Assembly (NCBI GenBank): GCA_932294295.1
Contig: OW028584.1
Location: forward strand, 21,421,638-21,485,637
Direction: 5' to 3'
Length of the DNA stretch: 64,000 nt
DNA from: Alitta virens
Taxonomy: Eukaryota; Annelida; Polychaeta; Phyllodocida; Nereididae
This document shows positions 1-14,200 of this stretch, in pieces. The position numbers and the translations under genes were made by a program. The notes under the pieces were generated by a model. That model ran no database searches. It had not been told where the DNA came from and saw only the letters and a program-made list of their open reading frames with translations. Positions within the stretch are counted from its first letter, which is position 1; each line of letters begins with the position of its first letter.

Positions 1-257
1 TATACCATACAAGAGTCAAGGAACGAAGGTAGGCTTCACTTTATTTATTTTATTGTATCTTTTACTTAGTATTTTTTTAAGCACTAAATCTTTCCTTTTG
101 AAATTTTGTTTTTCAATCATCAATATGTATTATATTGTATATTCATGAATTTTGAGTTGCTGCATTTTAAATTAATTTAGTTGTCTATTTATTATATTAT
201 TTGGTTAAATGTGTAATGTGTACCCTGACTATTTGTCTCATAAAATAAATTCAATTT

Positions 258-321
258 ATCTATTTATTTATCTATCTATCTATCCATCCATCCATCCATC
301 CATCCATCCATCCATCCATCC

Positions 322-356
<35 letters not shown>

Positions 357-439
357 CATCTATCCATCTATCCATCCATCCATCCACCATCCATCCATCC
401 ATCTGTCTATCTATCTATCTATCGATTTATCTATCCATT
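258..439. repeat. ATCC/ATCT tetranucleotide microsatellite
   Basis: Tandem ATCT and ATCC tetramers alternate in blocks, with small interruptions near 386 and 402. The open frames across it read Ile/Tyr/Leu/Ser/Pro/His repeats and are products of the repeat, not genes. Confidence 0.95.
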
Positions 440-649
440 TCATTCATTGTATTCGTTGTATAATTTAATCCTCAATCTTTTATTTTATTCAATTCTAAAA
501 TCCATAATTATTAGATTGGTATCATGACTAATCCGTTACTTTTTACACATTCCTTGGAGCTGCTCTTTTTGCTTTATAGCACGGAGAATATAACTTCTAA
601 AAAGATGCTTTATAAGTTCATTGTGTTTGCTGAAAGACTGGGTACTCAT

Positions 650-742
650 GTGAGACAGGCCATGTACCAGAACGTTGTAGATTCTACAAAAGCTTTTGAC
701 TTCTATTTGTCGAATGCACTGGCATGGTCTATGAAGTACTAA
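650..742 (+). pseudogene. Possible reverse-transcriptase motif fragment
   Basis: A short open stretch reads VVDSTKAFDFY around 674-706. The D-x-x-K-A-F-D core resembles motif A of non-LTR retrotransposon reverse transcriptases. The residues after it do not follow the usual family pattern, and nothing else of a retrotransposon ORF is visible, so this may be chance. It ends at a stop at 740-742. Confidence 0.2.
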
Positions 743-1574
743 GCATTCAGACAAATGCATGGATCACCTGGTACATACTTCGATATAGAAAGGAATTTAT
801 ACTAATTTTGGTGTTCCATTAAATATATTTTTGGACATGTACATAGCTGTACCTCAGCATTGTATTGGAAGGCGTGGATCACTGTCTTGAACATTAGCAC
901 TGGATTCTATTAAGCATGACGGGAGCATACTCAAAGCATGTTGAAACTAGGTGGGTTTAAAGTTGTCAATAACACAATGGCTAGTTTGTCTGCATTATTA
1001 GATGCCCTTATGAGCTAAAATGTGCAGAGTTTACTAATGTTATATGTAATGCTGTTGTGTTTTTAGTTTTAGTTTTTCACTCAGATGTTTTATCGTTTTA
1101 TCTCAATTTATTTTCTGTGTTTTGTTCGTAAATGCACATCATATTGGATTCATAAAACTTATTCTGTTAACTTTTAAATGATCAATTTATTACTGACTAT
1201 ATCTGTGTAGGGAACTATATTAGACTTCTTCAAATTAAGACCACTTATTACTGAGTGCCTCACTATTCTTATCATTGCATGCAATCTCATATCAAGACCA
1301 GCTCACCATTAAGGCATTAGATTTAAGACCAAAAGTTGTTTGTTATTTTTTTTTAAGGAAATTTTCTGCTGCATTTTTCCCATATATGTGTGCTAAAAGT
1401 GTCAAATTTTTTTAAAAGTTGGTTAGACATGTTTTTAGTTTCAATCAGTGCACATATTTCTTCAATGTATTTGCAAATTACCTGCTACATATCTGATGCT
1501 GTATTACTCAATAGTTAAATCATTGTGCATTATACTCAAATGTGTCTGAAGTTATGTCTGTCTTGGGTGGCCCC
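743..1574. other. Unassigned AT-rich tract
   Basis: No exon, repeat array or RNA gene could be recognised here. There is no long open frame. Confidence 0.5.
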
Positions 1575-1706
1575 ATATCTATCTAGCTGTCTGTTTAGCT
1601 GTCTGTCTGTCTAGCTGTCTGTCTAGCTGTCTAGCTAGCTGTCTAGCTGGCTGTCTAGCTGTCTGTCTAGTTGTCTGTCTGTCAAGCTGTCTGTCTGTCA
1701 AGCTGC
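1575..1706. repeat. CTGT/AGCTGTCT degenerate microsatellite
   Basis: Repeated GTCT and AGCTGTCT units with many substitutions. Looser GTCT-like units continue to about 1785. Confidence 0.85.
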
Positions 1707-1789
1707 CAGTCTATAGATACATTGTTCACATTAGCTGTCTTTATATTGTTCACCAGTCTGTCTATCCATCTATATATCTGGCCGTCTGT

Positions 1790-2227
1790 TGACATATTTT
1801 GCATAAAGATGCTTCATGTTTAATGCACGTTTAAAATTTATTGACATTCTGACTTCACCTCTTTACATATATTATATACACTTCAGCGACATGGCTTTTT
1901 TGCTTTTTGCCTGGTTTGCACAAGAGATGCACAGTGTAATGGCATTCGCATACTAGGAAATGTTTTAGATCAATTGGTGTGTATCATGGAATTTGCATTG
2001 TTTCCATTTTTGTGCATCACGTGATAGGTCCTACCCATTGTTACGTCGCGATTGTTACAAATGACACTGATTTGCTTAATGCTTTACACGTACATTTTTC
2101 AGGTGATGACCAATTAATTATTTATCAGAGCGGATCCACAGCGCATAAGGTGTAGCAGAGGACTACCCTGAAAAAATCATACCTGAGTATTTTGAACTGC
2201 ATCTACCTCCACTGACTATATATCAAA
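1790..2227 (+). promoter_or_regulatory. 5' flank and probable 5' UTR of the lectin/WSC receptor gene
   Basis: This is the region immediately upstream of the signal-peptide start codon at 2228. A stretch ending in a polypyrimidine run plus CAG at about 2095-2101 could be a splice acceptor for a 5' UTR exon. The alternative is a promoter within the tract. I see no convincing TATA box at a sensible distance, and the transcription start is not determined. Confidence 0.3.
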
Positions 2228-2291
2228 ATGAAAGGATTATTTTTGACCTTTTGTGTCATTTCTGCAAGCTTGGTACCATCTCTCGGCCAAG
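2228..2291 (+). CDS. Exon 1 of receptor gene: signal peptide
   Basis: The start codon at 2228 opens a short exon encoding MKGLFLTFCVISASLVPSLGQ in two parts: a hydrophobic core from residue 3 to 16 and a small-residue cleavage region before the glutamine at 21. It ends in phase 1 at 2291, followed by the donor GTAAGT. The next phase-1-compatible acceptor that opens a recognisable secreted domain is at 34828, where the joined codon is Asp. Joining this exon to that gene is inferred from phase, strand and the lack of any other coding exon between them. Confidence 0.7.
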
Positions 2292-5200
2292 GTAAGTGTA
2301 TTTTTCTTACCATTTTTGGGATATTTTTGCTTTGGTATATTATTGATACTTATATGCAGATATGCAAACCGGCCCAGAAACTAGCTTTCTTGAGTCATCA
2401 CACACACACAAAAATTCCAAATACAAAATCACCTACAGTTGTATTCCCTATCAGATGTTATGGTTTATTTAGGTTTGTTAGCTGAATAGCAGACGTAATG
2501 ATGAGTTACTAAGGCTGCTTATATTTTAAACTGCATCAGTTCAATGAATATCCTTATTCCTAACTTTTAAAAGTAACTTGCAATTTAAGCTTGTTTGGCC
2601 AATGGGAGTGTCCACTATGGATTATTGTCTTAAAAAACTATGTTAAAACTAGCAACCACGATGTTCAAAGGAATATTTATACATGGCAAATACTCCATGA
2701 ATATATATTCTGCCCTTCAGTTCCTTGAAGAGTTGTTTGATGCTTTATATTCTGAAGTGAGCCTATCCTATCATATCCTATTATATTCTATCCTATTCTC
2801 TTTTATCTATCCTATCCTATCCTATCCTATTTTATCCAATCCTATCATATTCTATCCTACATGGCCAATTGTGCTACGTGCGTTTTCCATGCGTTTGGAT
2901 AAACGCATGGAAAACGCTTGGTTTTTTCCTTATTATAATTAGCAAAAAACCATGCGTTTTCCATGCGTTTATCCTTCTCATGGAAAACGCACGTGGCACA
3001 TTTGGCCATGTATCCTATCCTGTCCTATCCTATCCAATCCTATCATATCCTATTATATTCATCCTATTCTATTTTATCCTACCGTATCCTATTCTATTTT
3101 ATCCAATCCTATCCTATTCTATTTTATCCTATCATATCCTATTCTATTTTATTCTAGCCTATTCTATTTTATCCAATCCTATTCTTTCCAATCCTATCCT
3201 ATCATATTCTATCCTATTCTATCCTATCCTATCCTATCATATTCTATCCTATCCTATCCTGTCCTATCCTATCCTACCCTATTCCTATCCCTATCCTATC
3301 CTGTCCTATCCTATCCTATCCTATCCTGTCCTATGCTATCCTATCCTATCCTGTCCTATCCTATCTTATCCTATCCTATCCTATCCTATCCTATCCTATC
3401 CTATCCTATCCTATGGCAAAAGTGATGATATATAATCATGTCATTGCAAGACATACTTCAATTAATATAAACTGCAATTAAAACCCAAGGTAATATTGAT
3501 CTTTTAACCCATTTTAGAAAATGTTCCAGATTTAGAAAGCATTTTTCTATGCAGCTCTTCATAATCACATTCATAAATTACGTTTATCCTGTTTAATATG
3601 GTAATCCTTTATTTATTTGGGCTGCGTTTTAGTTGTGTCTAGACTGGAAAATCGAAAATTAAGTCGAAGGTGAAAACATTCAAAATTCATTCAAAAAGTG
3701 TATTTACATTAGACACAGATGTATAGCTCAGAGTCCATGATCCAATATAACGTGTCAAATATGTCAAATATTTTTCAAAAATAGAAGGTTATGGACGTTT
3801 TCGAATCTTTATCCTATTCTTTGCATTTTCATTTTTCATGTTTTTCTTTATATTATTATCTCCATTTTCTTTGGGGGGTTTTTTTTTTTTTTTCGTGAGT
3901 GCGCTCTGTAGACAGGTACATTTCGTTTGTGCAAATTCAGTTTTTGTCTAGTTCTGCATGGTTGCTAATGTAAACAATTGAGTGACCTTATTGAAAATAG
4001 AAAGGTCACTGGTCACGTGAGTTGGTTTTGACCTTGAACAAGGTCATGAATATATTTGCTCGTTATTCTATGGTTCTTTTGATCTTGTACCGGATCTTTC
4101 CATTTTGCTGAATTCTGTCCAAATTTGGAAACATTCAGTAGTCCTACATTGCCAAGACATACCAAGTCATTTTCTTTTGTTGGTAACATCACTTCTCCTC
4201 TCTTTGTGTATATATTATTTTCATTTAACAGGGAGGAAATCATATAATATGTCAGAAATACAATGTTTCTTATTTCTCATATAATAAATGAGAAACATAT
4301 CATTAATTATTAATTATATATAATTGATAATTTTATTTTGCCAAAAAACTGAGTATCTCTTGGCATTTAGTTGTATTGTATTGTATTGCACTGTATTGCA
4401 TTAGTTAGAAATGGTGAATTTTTTAGACCAGGTACAGGCAGAAGTAATGATGACATGATAAGACCTGTCCACACAGTATCACACATTTACTCCATGGATG
4501 AGGTCTTTTAATTTACCCAGAATAGACATTTTGGAACACAAGTTACTTTATCCAGTAGAATTAACAGTTACTTACTGAAGTCTAGATATCATACTTAATT
4601 ATAATTTTTTCTGCTGTTCTTTTTTTCTCTTCATTGTTAATGGTATAAAATAACAGAGAGGCATTGCTCCTAAACTAAAAAGTATATTCTCATTTTGTCA
4701 TTTAAATTGACAAGATTTCTAATAATAGGCCAAAGGTCAGTACAGAGGACAGGGTTATAGGTTATTTAAACCCTTGGGGGCAAAATGGGGTGACAGGCAT
4801 TGCAGGCTGTCCCCATAAAATTGGGTAATTTTGTCCCCCGTACATATTCATTATACCATTATGTATTGTATTGCAGAATATACTTATAACATGGCCGAGT
4901 TATCCTATTCAAATTGCTTTGTAAGGTGAACACTTGTTTAACCTTTTTTTCTGAATACAGACTTTTCCATGATCTAGAATTTCATCACAACTGCAGTGGC
5001 TGACAAGTTAATTACATCAATGGTTTTAAATGATTTTTGTCAAGTTATCAAATAGCATATTTTTTAGTGCACCTAACTGCGCTTCATTGTTCGAGAAACT
5101 CAGGGGGCCATTATTTACAACGAGCACACCTCTGATACTTTTTCACAACAATTTATAATAGTGGATTTTCACGGAAGGTTCTCTATAATTCCACCAGGTG

Positions 5201-8200
5201 GCTATGACAGAATACTGCAATTCTATTGGCTGAAAAAGTTCCCGCCCTTGGCTGTGATTGGCTGAAGCAAATTGCATCCTAGCAGTGCATTTTATTATAT
5301 ATTTGACACCTTATCATTCAGTTGATTTTTGTTATTTTTCTGAGAAAGTTATATTTATTGAATAAGTCAGTGATTATCTTCTATGTCTAACAAGCAAAAT
5401 GAGTAATAAGAGGAGAGGAAGGACTTATGTCTTGCTGAACTCGGGGCTGCTCAGTGAAAAGACTCTATTTCACAATCTCTTAATTGTCTTAAGTGACTTT
5501 TTCTTGTAGTGACATGGACCAGTTTCACAATGGTCACTTCAGCTGGTCATGAATATAATTGCATTTAACAGAAAGAAGTAATTGTCACCTCAGCCAATTA
5601 GGAGGTTTTGATTATAAACTGACTGACTGGCTGCTGGCTGACTGACTGGATGACTGACTGACTGCTGGCTGGCTGACAGCCTGTCTGCTGGCTGACTGAC
5701 TGAGCTCACCCACTGACTGACTCACTGAAGTGCTAGGTAGCCAAAGATAAGATAAAATAAATAGCGTAATTAACCAAATATTTTCAAAGACTTATACAAC
5801 TAAAATAGTTTTCTTGTGTTTTTTACCATTAAGTATGCTATTCTAGCAAATTCTGTTGAAAAGAAAAACTGTTGTTTGTACGTATATTCTCAGTTGATTT
5901 TTCAGTTTTAAAGATTTTATTTTTTCTCAATTTTATTTTTAAGTGTGAAATTGTGTAGGAGGAGTGTGTAGACTTGACAATCTGCACCAAAATGGTCAAA
6001 CACAGGTGATGATATGTTTAGAAACTTGACCTTAACATTCAGGCTTGACGGAGCAAGTAGACTGGAAAAACTAGTTTGTCACTGAACCGTAAAAATTCGA
6101 AAACTTGCCAAATTTAAAAAGTGTCAAAGTGTGAGATAGGTAATTAAGATTAAGATGCTAATTCAAATAAATTTCTAAAATATTTGCACAAAAAAAGGAG
6201 GAGTAATTGTGTAACATAGAATATATTAGTTGTATATTAATAGATTTTCTCAATAGGTGGCACTGATTATTGACTTACAATCGCGCCACCTGTCTGTTTG
6301 TGCATAATATTTGACTGACCTGAAATTTTGTAAGTAGAGCTAAGCAGGTGCCCCACTGACAAATAAGGAATTTGAGGCATTGAATATACCACAGCAAGCA
6401 AAACAATGGTCAACTCAGAAGTAGTTTGTCAATAGGTAGAATTTGTAATAATATGTGCTCATGGAGGTGTTTGTAATTACTTTTTCCTGAAATTCTTGGA
6501 CCTTATAATTCAAATCGTTGAAGCATATATACTCCCTCTAGAAGATTGTACAAAGCACAGCCATTAATCATTTGACCACAAATATATTAGGTACTTGTGT
6601 AACAAAACCCAAATAGTGAATTTGTAACTTTCACTGAGAGGTACGGAAATTCTAGATGTTTGTTATGTTGTGAAAAGTGAATTATATAGTTGAAATATAT
6701 ATTGTGGTGAATTTGGAGTAGAACAGCTACCATTCAGAATTAAAGTATAAAGAACAATATAAGTATTTAATAACTGTCTAATGACGAGGTAAAACCTCTG
6801 TGGTCTCATTCAATCATCCATTCATTCATTCATTTATCCATCCATTCATCCATCCATTTATTCATTCATTCGTTCATTCGTTCATTCATTCATTCATTCA
6901 TTCATGAAGTTGCAAGGGCGATAGCTTTCCTGTTTCTGTATTTGCTTGTGGATGGTATCCTAAGTAGTGTGTTTAAGAAACGTAAAAATAGGATTAACTT
7001 CTGAAATCTTTCAATACTTAATTCCTTTTTTTTTTTCAGAGAAACTTGTTTTTCCCATAATATGAGTTTTTTAAGAATGACTATATTCCACTCCCATGCT
7101 AGATGATGCAGATCACACTCAGCTTTAAAATTTTGCTGCCAATTCGAACCCAGTGCATACATAAGCAACCCTTAACCACTAGACCTATAGATCTAAAAGT
7201 GACTTATGTTGCAATTTTGTTGACTCTTTGTGTTCTTTATTCGTCATGTCCAATTCAAAGAAGTTAAAAACTTAAAAAAAAAAAAACCAACAACATGAAA
7301 TTGCCTGTTAATATGCTGTAGTATGTTATATGTTATTCCTAACACGACCTTCCTGTTTTTCTGGAATTATATGTGTTATACATGTGTAATTTCATTTTTT
7401 ATCTGGACAAAACAAGTTGTCAGTCATGCCACATAACCTTGTAATTTAAAGTTCATTCAAATGTTTCTCTAATTTGTTTTTTGAATTTATAATTGTGTTA
7501 TCCTCAATTTACCACAAAACCTCAACATTAAAGAAACAATTAGCGAGTATTCCAAATGTGGTGTTTGTACAGGCAATGAACAGCAAAGTTTGATAGACAA
7601 TCTCATAGTGTAAAATCAATCCAAATTTATTTTACGTAAAAAATATGACAGTTAAAATAAAAAAAACGCATAGAAGTAAAAACTCGAGAGATCTGTGTAA
7701 ATGTCGAATATTGATATATAATGTGCTTTATAGTATTTTAAAAATACAATTTTAACGGATTTCACACTTTAACGTCACCATGAACTTGTAAATGTGATTT
7801 TTATCTTGGACTTTTTTCCGATACTATACAGTTCACAGAAAAATTGAATGAAATGAAGTAAATTCTAAGGAACTATACAACCCACACATTTATATAAGCG
7901 GGTATATATTACCTATGTCAGAATCATAAAGAATGCAGTGACATCTATAAGCTCTTAAAGATTACTTTGAATTATATGAACATTTTTATTTTGCTCTTTT
8001 TATCATAAATTTCCTTGACTTGTATAGAAAGAGTCATATAAAACCTACTTCCAAAAATAGACTTTCCAATTGTATCTTGCATCAAATGGCAAATAAATGA
8101 GGTATATTGAATTACACAAATCAATAAAAACTGCTCTGGTGACACATTTATAAAAGGTTGGATTCTGTAGTGGGAGTTAAATAATGAGATGAACTGGAAA

Positions 8201-11200
8201 AAAAATGCAAAAGAAATACATTATGTTTTCCAAATGTTATTCCTACCGTACCCTGCAAACATAGATTGTGAGAATCATGCCACATTCGTAGGTAGGTAGG
8301 TAGGGAGGTGGGTGGGTAGGTAGGTAGATAGGTAGGTGGGTAGGTAGGTAGATAGGTAGGTGGGTAGGTAGGTAGATAGATAGATGGATAGATTTGGCGG
8401 ATGTCTGGCATGTAACATGTTATATGGGAATTTTTATCTATACTAGTTTCTTAGTGATGTTTGTACTCTAAATGCGAAGAGCTGAGGCTTAGCTCAGTGG
8501 TAGTGCACTGGGCTTCCAACCACTGGGTCCTGGGTCGAATCCAGCCAATGTTGGAAGACTGCTTCTTCATTTGCCTCATAGCCTTGGCATCTGTCTGTCC
8601 TGATGATCATCCCTATCTGGTGCACAAATGTGGAACGTAAAGCCCGTCTCACCCACCCACCTATAAATGATTCACGACTGACTCTTTATCGGTGGAAAAT
8701 CTTGGACATGTACAGGGAAGTTATTAACACAAACAATTGGCTGTTTATGAGAAAAAAACACTTCTACTCTTCTAGAAAACTTAATGTGCATTTTCTTGAT
8801 ACTCTTCAAATTCCACCATAAATGTCTATTATAATAAAGCACTTCTATAGCTCACATCTAAGACATCCTATATTCCAGTACGACCCCTAAGTGCACTGAA
8901 TTTGTCTAGGTTACCCCTTTATACCCAGAACCCTAATGGAACAAGCCCTAATGGCTTTACCCCACAAGAAAAAGGGTATTAGGTATCGCCCCTCCAAGAC
9001 GTAAACACATATTTGTTGTTGAAGTGGATGAGCACATACATATTATTGGTTTTAACTCTAATGTGTACATTAAATAAAGAACATATTGATCATTGACTAT
9101 GTTGTGCAAGAGGTGGTGGTCACGGAGAAGCAAAAATTAAAATGGAGAAAATAGCTAACTTATAATCTATTTATTTAATTCCAGAAGAGTTTTTGTCAGC
9201 TAAAATGTTGGTGTTTGACTTGTTGCTAACATTCCTGTCCATGTTGTGCTGCCCAATCCATTTTTGGCAATGGCCCCAGCACCCTTCATGAGCAACATCC
9301 CAGCTGATCTATCCACTTAATACCACCTCCCTACATTAAAAAGACCAGTAATTGTCACCAACTGTATTTATATTGTTTTAGTGTGGACTCATACCCAGTA
9401 TAATTGATATGACTGCAAAACAAGTGGTCATTTATTTTGAATCTTGTCAATTGCTGTACCTTTGTCACTGGTTTTTTGCAGGGTATACTGAAATTTATTT
9501 ATTTATTTTCCCTTGAAATATTTTTTGTATTGTCTCAATATTACTGGCCTGAAGGTTAATCAAAGTATGAGACAGCTGAGGCAGGCATAATGATGAGATG
9601 ATAAAAGGTTTGGAATCCAAATCACGTTACACATTAACCCCATGGCTGGGATATTTTAATAACCCTGGCATGGTCGCCAAATACGAGACACCACCATGCC
9701 CAGGCTGGGATTCGAATTCAGGATCTTCAGCAGACTTATAGCCCACTAGACCACTCAGCAGTTTGTAATTAAATCTTCCCATATATAAATATTTATACGA
9801 AAATTATTAACCAATGAAATTAACATAATAATTTTTTCACCTATAAGAACATTTAGTTCTGTAGTCATTTCGATATTTTCAGTTTTAGTTTGAAAGCATC
9901 CATTCTGATTAAGAAATAATCTCAGAATTTCTTTAGGCTTGTTACGTAGATTCCACATTGGATAACAATGAAATATTACGAAAAAGTTGGAAAAAAACTT
10001 AATCCCATGCAAGTGCCGTGAGTATTTTCCTAGTAAATCAGCCTCAAGCTCTTGACTACCATAAATTGTAACTAGAGCCTTTTAGACCTTCTATCTTTTA
10101 CAAGAGGTGGGGACATCCATTGGATCAGAAATTGTTCAAAACATAAAATCATTTGTTACACAAAAACATAAACATCTGTACAGCAAAGGTCACTGACCTC
10201 TCACCTGGACGATCCAATAAGAATGACAAAAGGTAGTCTTTACCCCCCAGTGGAATGCTAAGCACTAAATTGCTCTTTTTGGCTGTTAACTGTCACTGTA
10301 TGACTGAAAATGATTCCAGTGCTTATTTCAATAGTTTGTTGGTCAATATGTGATTTTGAAATTTGCTAATCTATCTAGATCTGTGACTTTTATAAAATAT
10401 TTAAATGTCCCATGCAATGGAAGACATTACATTTCGCAGATAGCATTCCAAATCAGCCCAGCAGCATTTCCATATTGGCCACTGTCGTAACATCGTATCA
10501 ACATCGCTGACATCGCTGACATCGCACCGATGACGTTTAGATATGGAATGCTATCTGGGCTGATTTGGAATGCTATCTGGGCTGATTTGGAATGCTATCT
10601 GGGCTGATTTGGAATGCTATCTGGGTTACAATTTGACTAATGTCTTTATAAGGCGTCAAGAAGAACTTAGACTTGGAAACTATAATCTTCAGAGGACGTC
10701 GTTTGAATCCAGAATTTCTATTGACTAAGCCATCCAGTGGGAGTCTTTGATTCATATGACGTCCTCTGGAGTTTAGTTTCTAAGTCTATAAAAGCTGCTG
10801 TAATATGTCAGCATCTAGTTCTCGTTTTATTCAATTGCTTCACCACAAATAGTTTGTTTATTTTCCCTGTACTATTTATGCAACTGCAAAAGTAAAGATT
10901 ACGACAGATAAAATAATATCTTTTGAATACTTTTTCGCTTGGTTGTTGGTCAACTGATCAGAATTCTGGACATTTTTGATCCATTCCATTCATAATAACA
11001 ATTGCTATAGCCCTATTTTGCAGTAAAAATTGGGAATATAAAAAAAAAATCATCGCCAAACCAATATGGTGAAAATGATTAACTTTTAATTCAGGGAGTA
11101 CTTACTTCTGGCTCTTCACTTACCTACAACTGTAACTATGGTAATGCATTAGTAAAAACTGTTACCTCCACTCCTGCACCATTTAGACGAATCTTATTGG

Positions 11201-14200
11201 TCATTGTGACTCAACTCATGCAGTAAGAACCAATCACATTGTTGTCTGTCATGCAGTTCCATGGTCCAGTGACTTTCTGCTCTGAGTAAAATCTTGAAGT
11301 AAAACTTTTGTGTTGGGCTTCTGGCTTTGGCAGCCCCTTTAAGAGCACTCTGAGCTGACCATGTTTGCTTAGACTGGAATTACAATTGGATTATTTTGTA
11401 AAGAAATTGATATATTTATCGACTTACGAATTGATCTGGATATTCAAATTGGTAATTCAACAAATTTGTTTAAATCATTCTATATTACTGCATATTATAT
11501 ATATTATATTATATTTGTAAAATTTATTTGGCAATTTATCTATGAAGGTTGACATTTGACTCTTGTTTTCTTTGGCTTTTATAACCTGGGCTCTCCCTTC
11601 AAAGTATTCAAAGGCTCTTCAAATTGATGGATAGACATTTATTTCCAAACTGCAGTATGTAATGCAATAGTAGCCAATAGGAACAACTGACTATAAATGC
11701 CATATTTGAGGCCATGCAAGTGATGCTAAATAACTGCGCTGCAAAACTTTTCAGTTTTTGACTAGCCTTTAGCCATTTGACAGAGGCATTTTGACTAACA
11801 ATTTAGTCATTTTTATCGACAAGTTATTCAACCTTAGTCAATATTACGTCATACAGAGTTGTTTTGACTTTGGAGTTGGTCAATATGACCAATGACGTTG
11901 CAGATTCTAGATATTTGGGGGGGGGGGGGGGGGGGAGGTATCAATCATAACAGACACAATTTAAATGGCTACAGATAGTCTAAATGTCTGAAAAATAAAA
12001 TCGAAATATCAATTTCGTCAAAGTGTGTCTAGCCAAAGAGATTTCAGAGTGATCACATACATGAACATAATCTGTTTATACATAGTTTAAATAATTATAA
12101 TGGAGGAATCCCCCTGCTCTATACTGTTTTAACGTTAAAATTGTAATGTACAAAAGAAAATTATTATTATTTATTAGTTAAGTGACCCAATATAGGTTAC
12201 TTTCTGCAGCATTTCAAGATAATTTATTTTTCATTCAGTCAAACAACAGCGCTCGTCTTCATTTTTCAGTAAAACAAAGTTCCAGAATTATGGTTACCTT
12301 GATATTGAGACCAGTTTACTATATTAATTTCTAAACCTTATATAGGCATGCGGCCTGTATTCAATTATTGTACATGCTTAATTGCATGGTCTTTGACTGG
12401 AGTCCTGTGGTCATTGTCCCATAATGATGCCATAATAACTTAGTTCAGTATTTACCATACTTGTGTATTCAAGAGTCCTTCAAAATAGCCCTATTTGTCA
12501 TGTTAGGCAACTACAATGCTATTAAAGCAACTGCTGTGCATGTCCACTGTAAAAATGGCCGATCGTGCAGCACTGAACAGAATGCTGTTAAATTTAATGG
12601 TTCTGTTTACTGTGGTGTTTAGGCACAAGTTTGGATAACATGCCTGGTTGTAGGTTTTGGTTGAGAGTTGTTCAGTAAATACTTTATTGAAGGGCCAAAC
12701 TTCGAGCTTTATGGACTTTATGGATAATTATTTACTACTTCATATGTAATAATACGGAGGAACTCCAAAATTTAGACCACAGTTGTAAATAGCTGATTTT
12801 ATTTTATTATGAAGGTAGTTCGTACGTGTAGTTAATTCTGGAATTGGACAATTATTTTGATCACTGTCATTCACTGATTATTAAAAGAATTAATACCAGT
12901 CATATATTACACATTGAAAACACTGAGTCTCCAATTTGAATCATTGTCACATACCGTAAAGGAGGGTATTATCGACAGGGCGGGTATTTTCGACACTCAT
13001 GTTAACAATTTTTTTTTTTTTTTTTTTTAACAAACTAATTTAAGTATCGAAAATACCCGCCCTGTCGATAATACCCTCCGTTACGGTATAAAAAAAATAA
13101 CTCTAAATTCAATGCAGAAATAATAATATTTTCATATTTTTAGTTACGATCAAACAGTGGTCAAGTCACTAATTCGTGAAATGTCACAAAAAAGTTTTGG
13201 CAACTTAAATACAGTTTAGGGCCAATTAATTTCTGTCTTATCTCACATAAAGATAGTTGTTTGATTCATTTCTCCTCGGCTACTATAAAGGGGCAAAGAA
13301 ACAAAAACCCCTCAAGTACTTCATGCAGTGATTGATGGCCCGAGATCATGAATTGAGAATTGTATCGTGGCCCATCTAGAAATTCCCCATTCGCTAAATA
13401 AAAATATTGTGCGAGTCAAATTTTCCGTCCCGTATCAAATTTCCTCAAAATTACATAACAGCAGATGTAACAATTGTGGAACCAAAGGTGCAGTGACGTC
13501 ATTAGAATTATTACGGAACATTTTTAAAAATTAGGTTCTTTTGCATTTTGGGACAAACTTAATAGGGACAAGGTGCCAACACTCGAGACAAGTTAAGTTA
13601 AGTTAAGTTAAGTTAAGTTAAGTTAAGTTAAGTTAAGTTAAGTTAAGTTAAGTTAAGTTAAGTTAAGTTAAGTTAAGTTAAGTTAAGTTAAGTTAAGTTA
13701 GATGATAAGACAAGACAAGACAAGACAAGACAAGACAAGACAAGATTAGACTAGATTAGACTAGATAAGACTAGATAAGACTAGATAAGACTAGATAAGA
13801 CTAGATAAGATAAGATAAGATAAGATAAGACTATATAAGACACGACTAGATTAGACTAGATAACACGAGATAAGATAAGATAAGATAAGACTATATAAGA
13901 CAAGACTAGATTAGACTAGATTAGACTAGATTAGACTAGATTAGACTAGATTAGACGAGATAAGACTAGATTAGACGAGATAAGACTAGATAAGATAAGA
14001 CTATATAAGACAAGACTAGATTAGACTAGATTAGACTAGATTAGACTAGATTAGACTAGATTAGACTAGATAAGACTATATCATTTAAAGTTTTATGTAA
14101 AAGAAATAACACAAGCATAAGTTTTTGGTCGACTACAATAAAAAAATATTAATGATGAAATATGTACAGATGAGAGGAGAAGTAAGCATGTAAAACGGAT

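Noticed and set aside
209..463. 84-codon open frame rich in Ile/Tyr/Leu/Ser/Pro/His
   Set aside because: Pure product of an ATCC/ATCT microsatellite.
2869..3435. 188-codon open frame
   Set aside because: Lies over the TATCC satellite and a MITE; repetitive Ile-Leu-Ser-Tyr-Pro sequence.
8480..8550. tRNA-like sequence with box A and box B
   Set aside because: Not an intact cloverleaf; it is followed by the shared SINE-1 body, so called a SINE rather than a tRNA gene.
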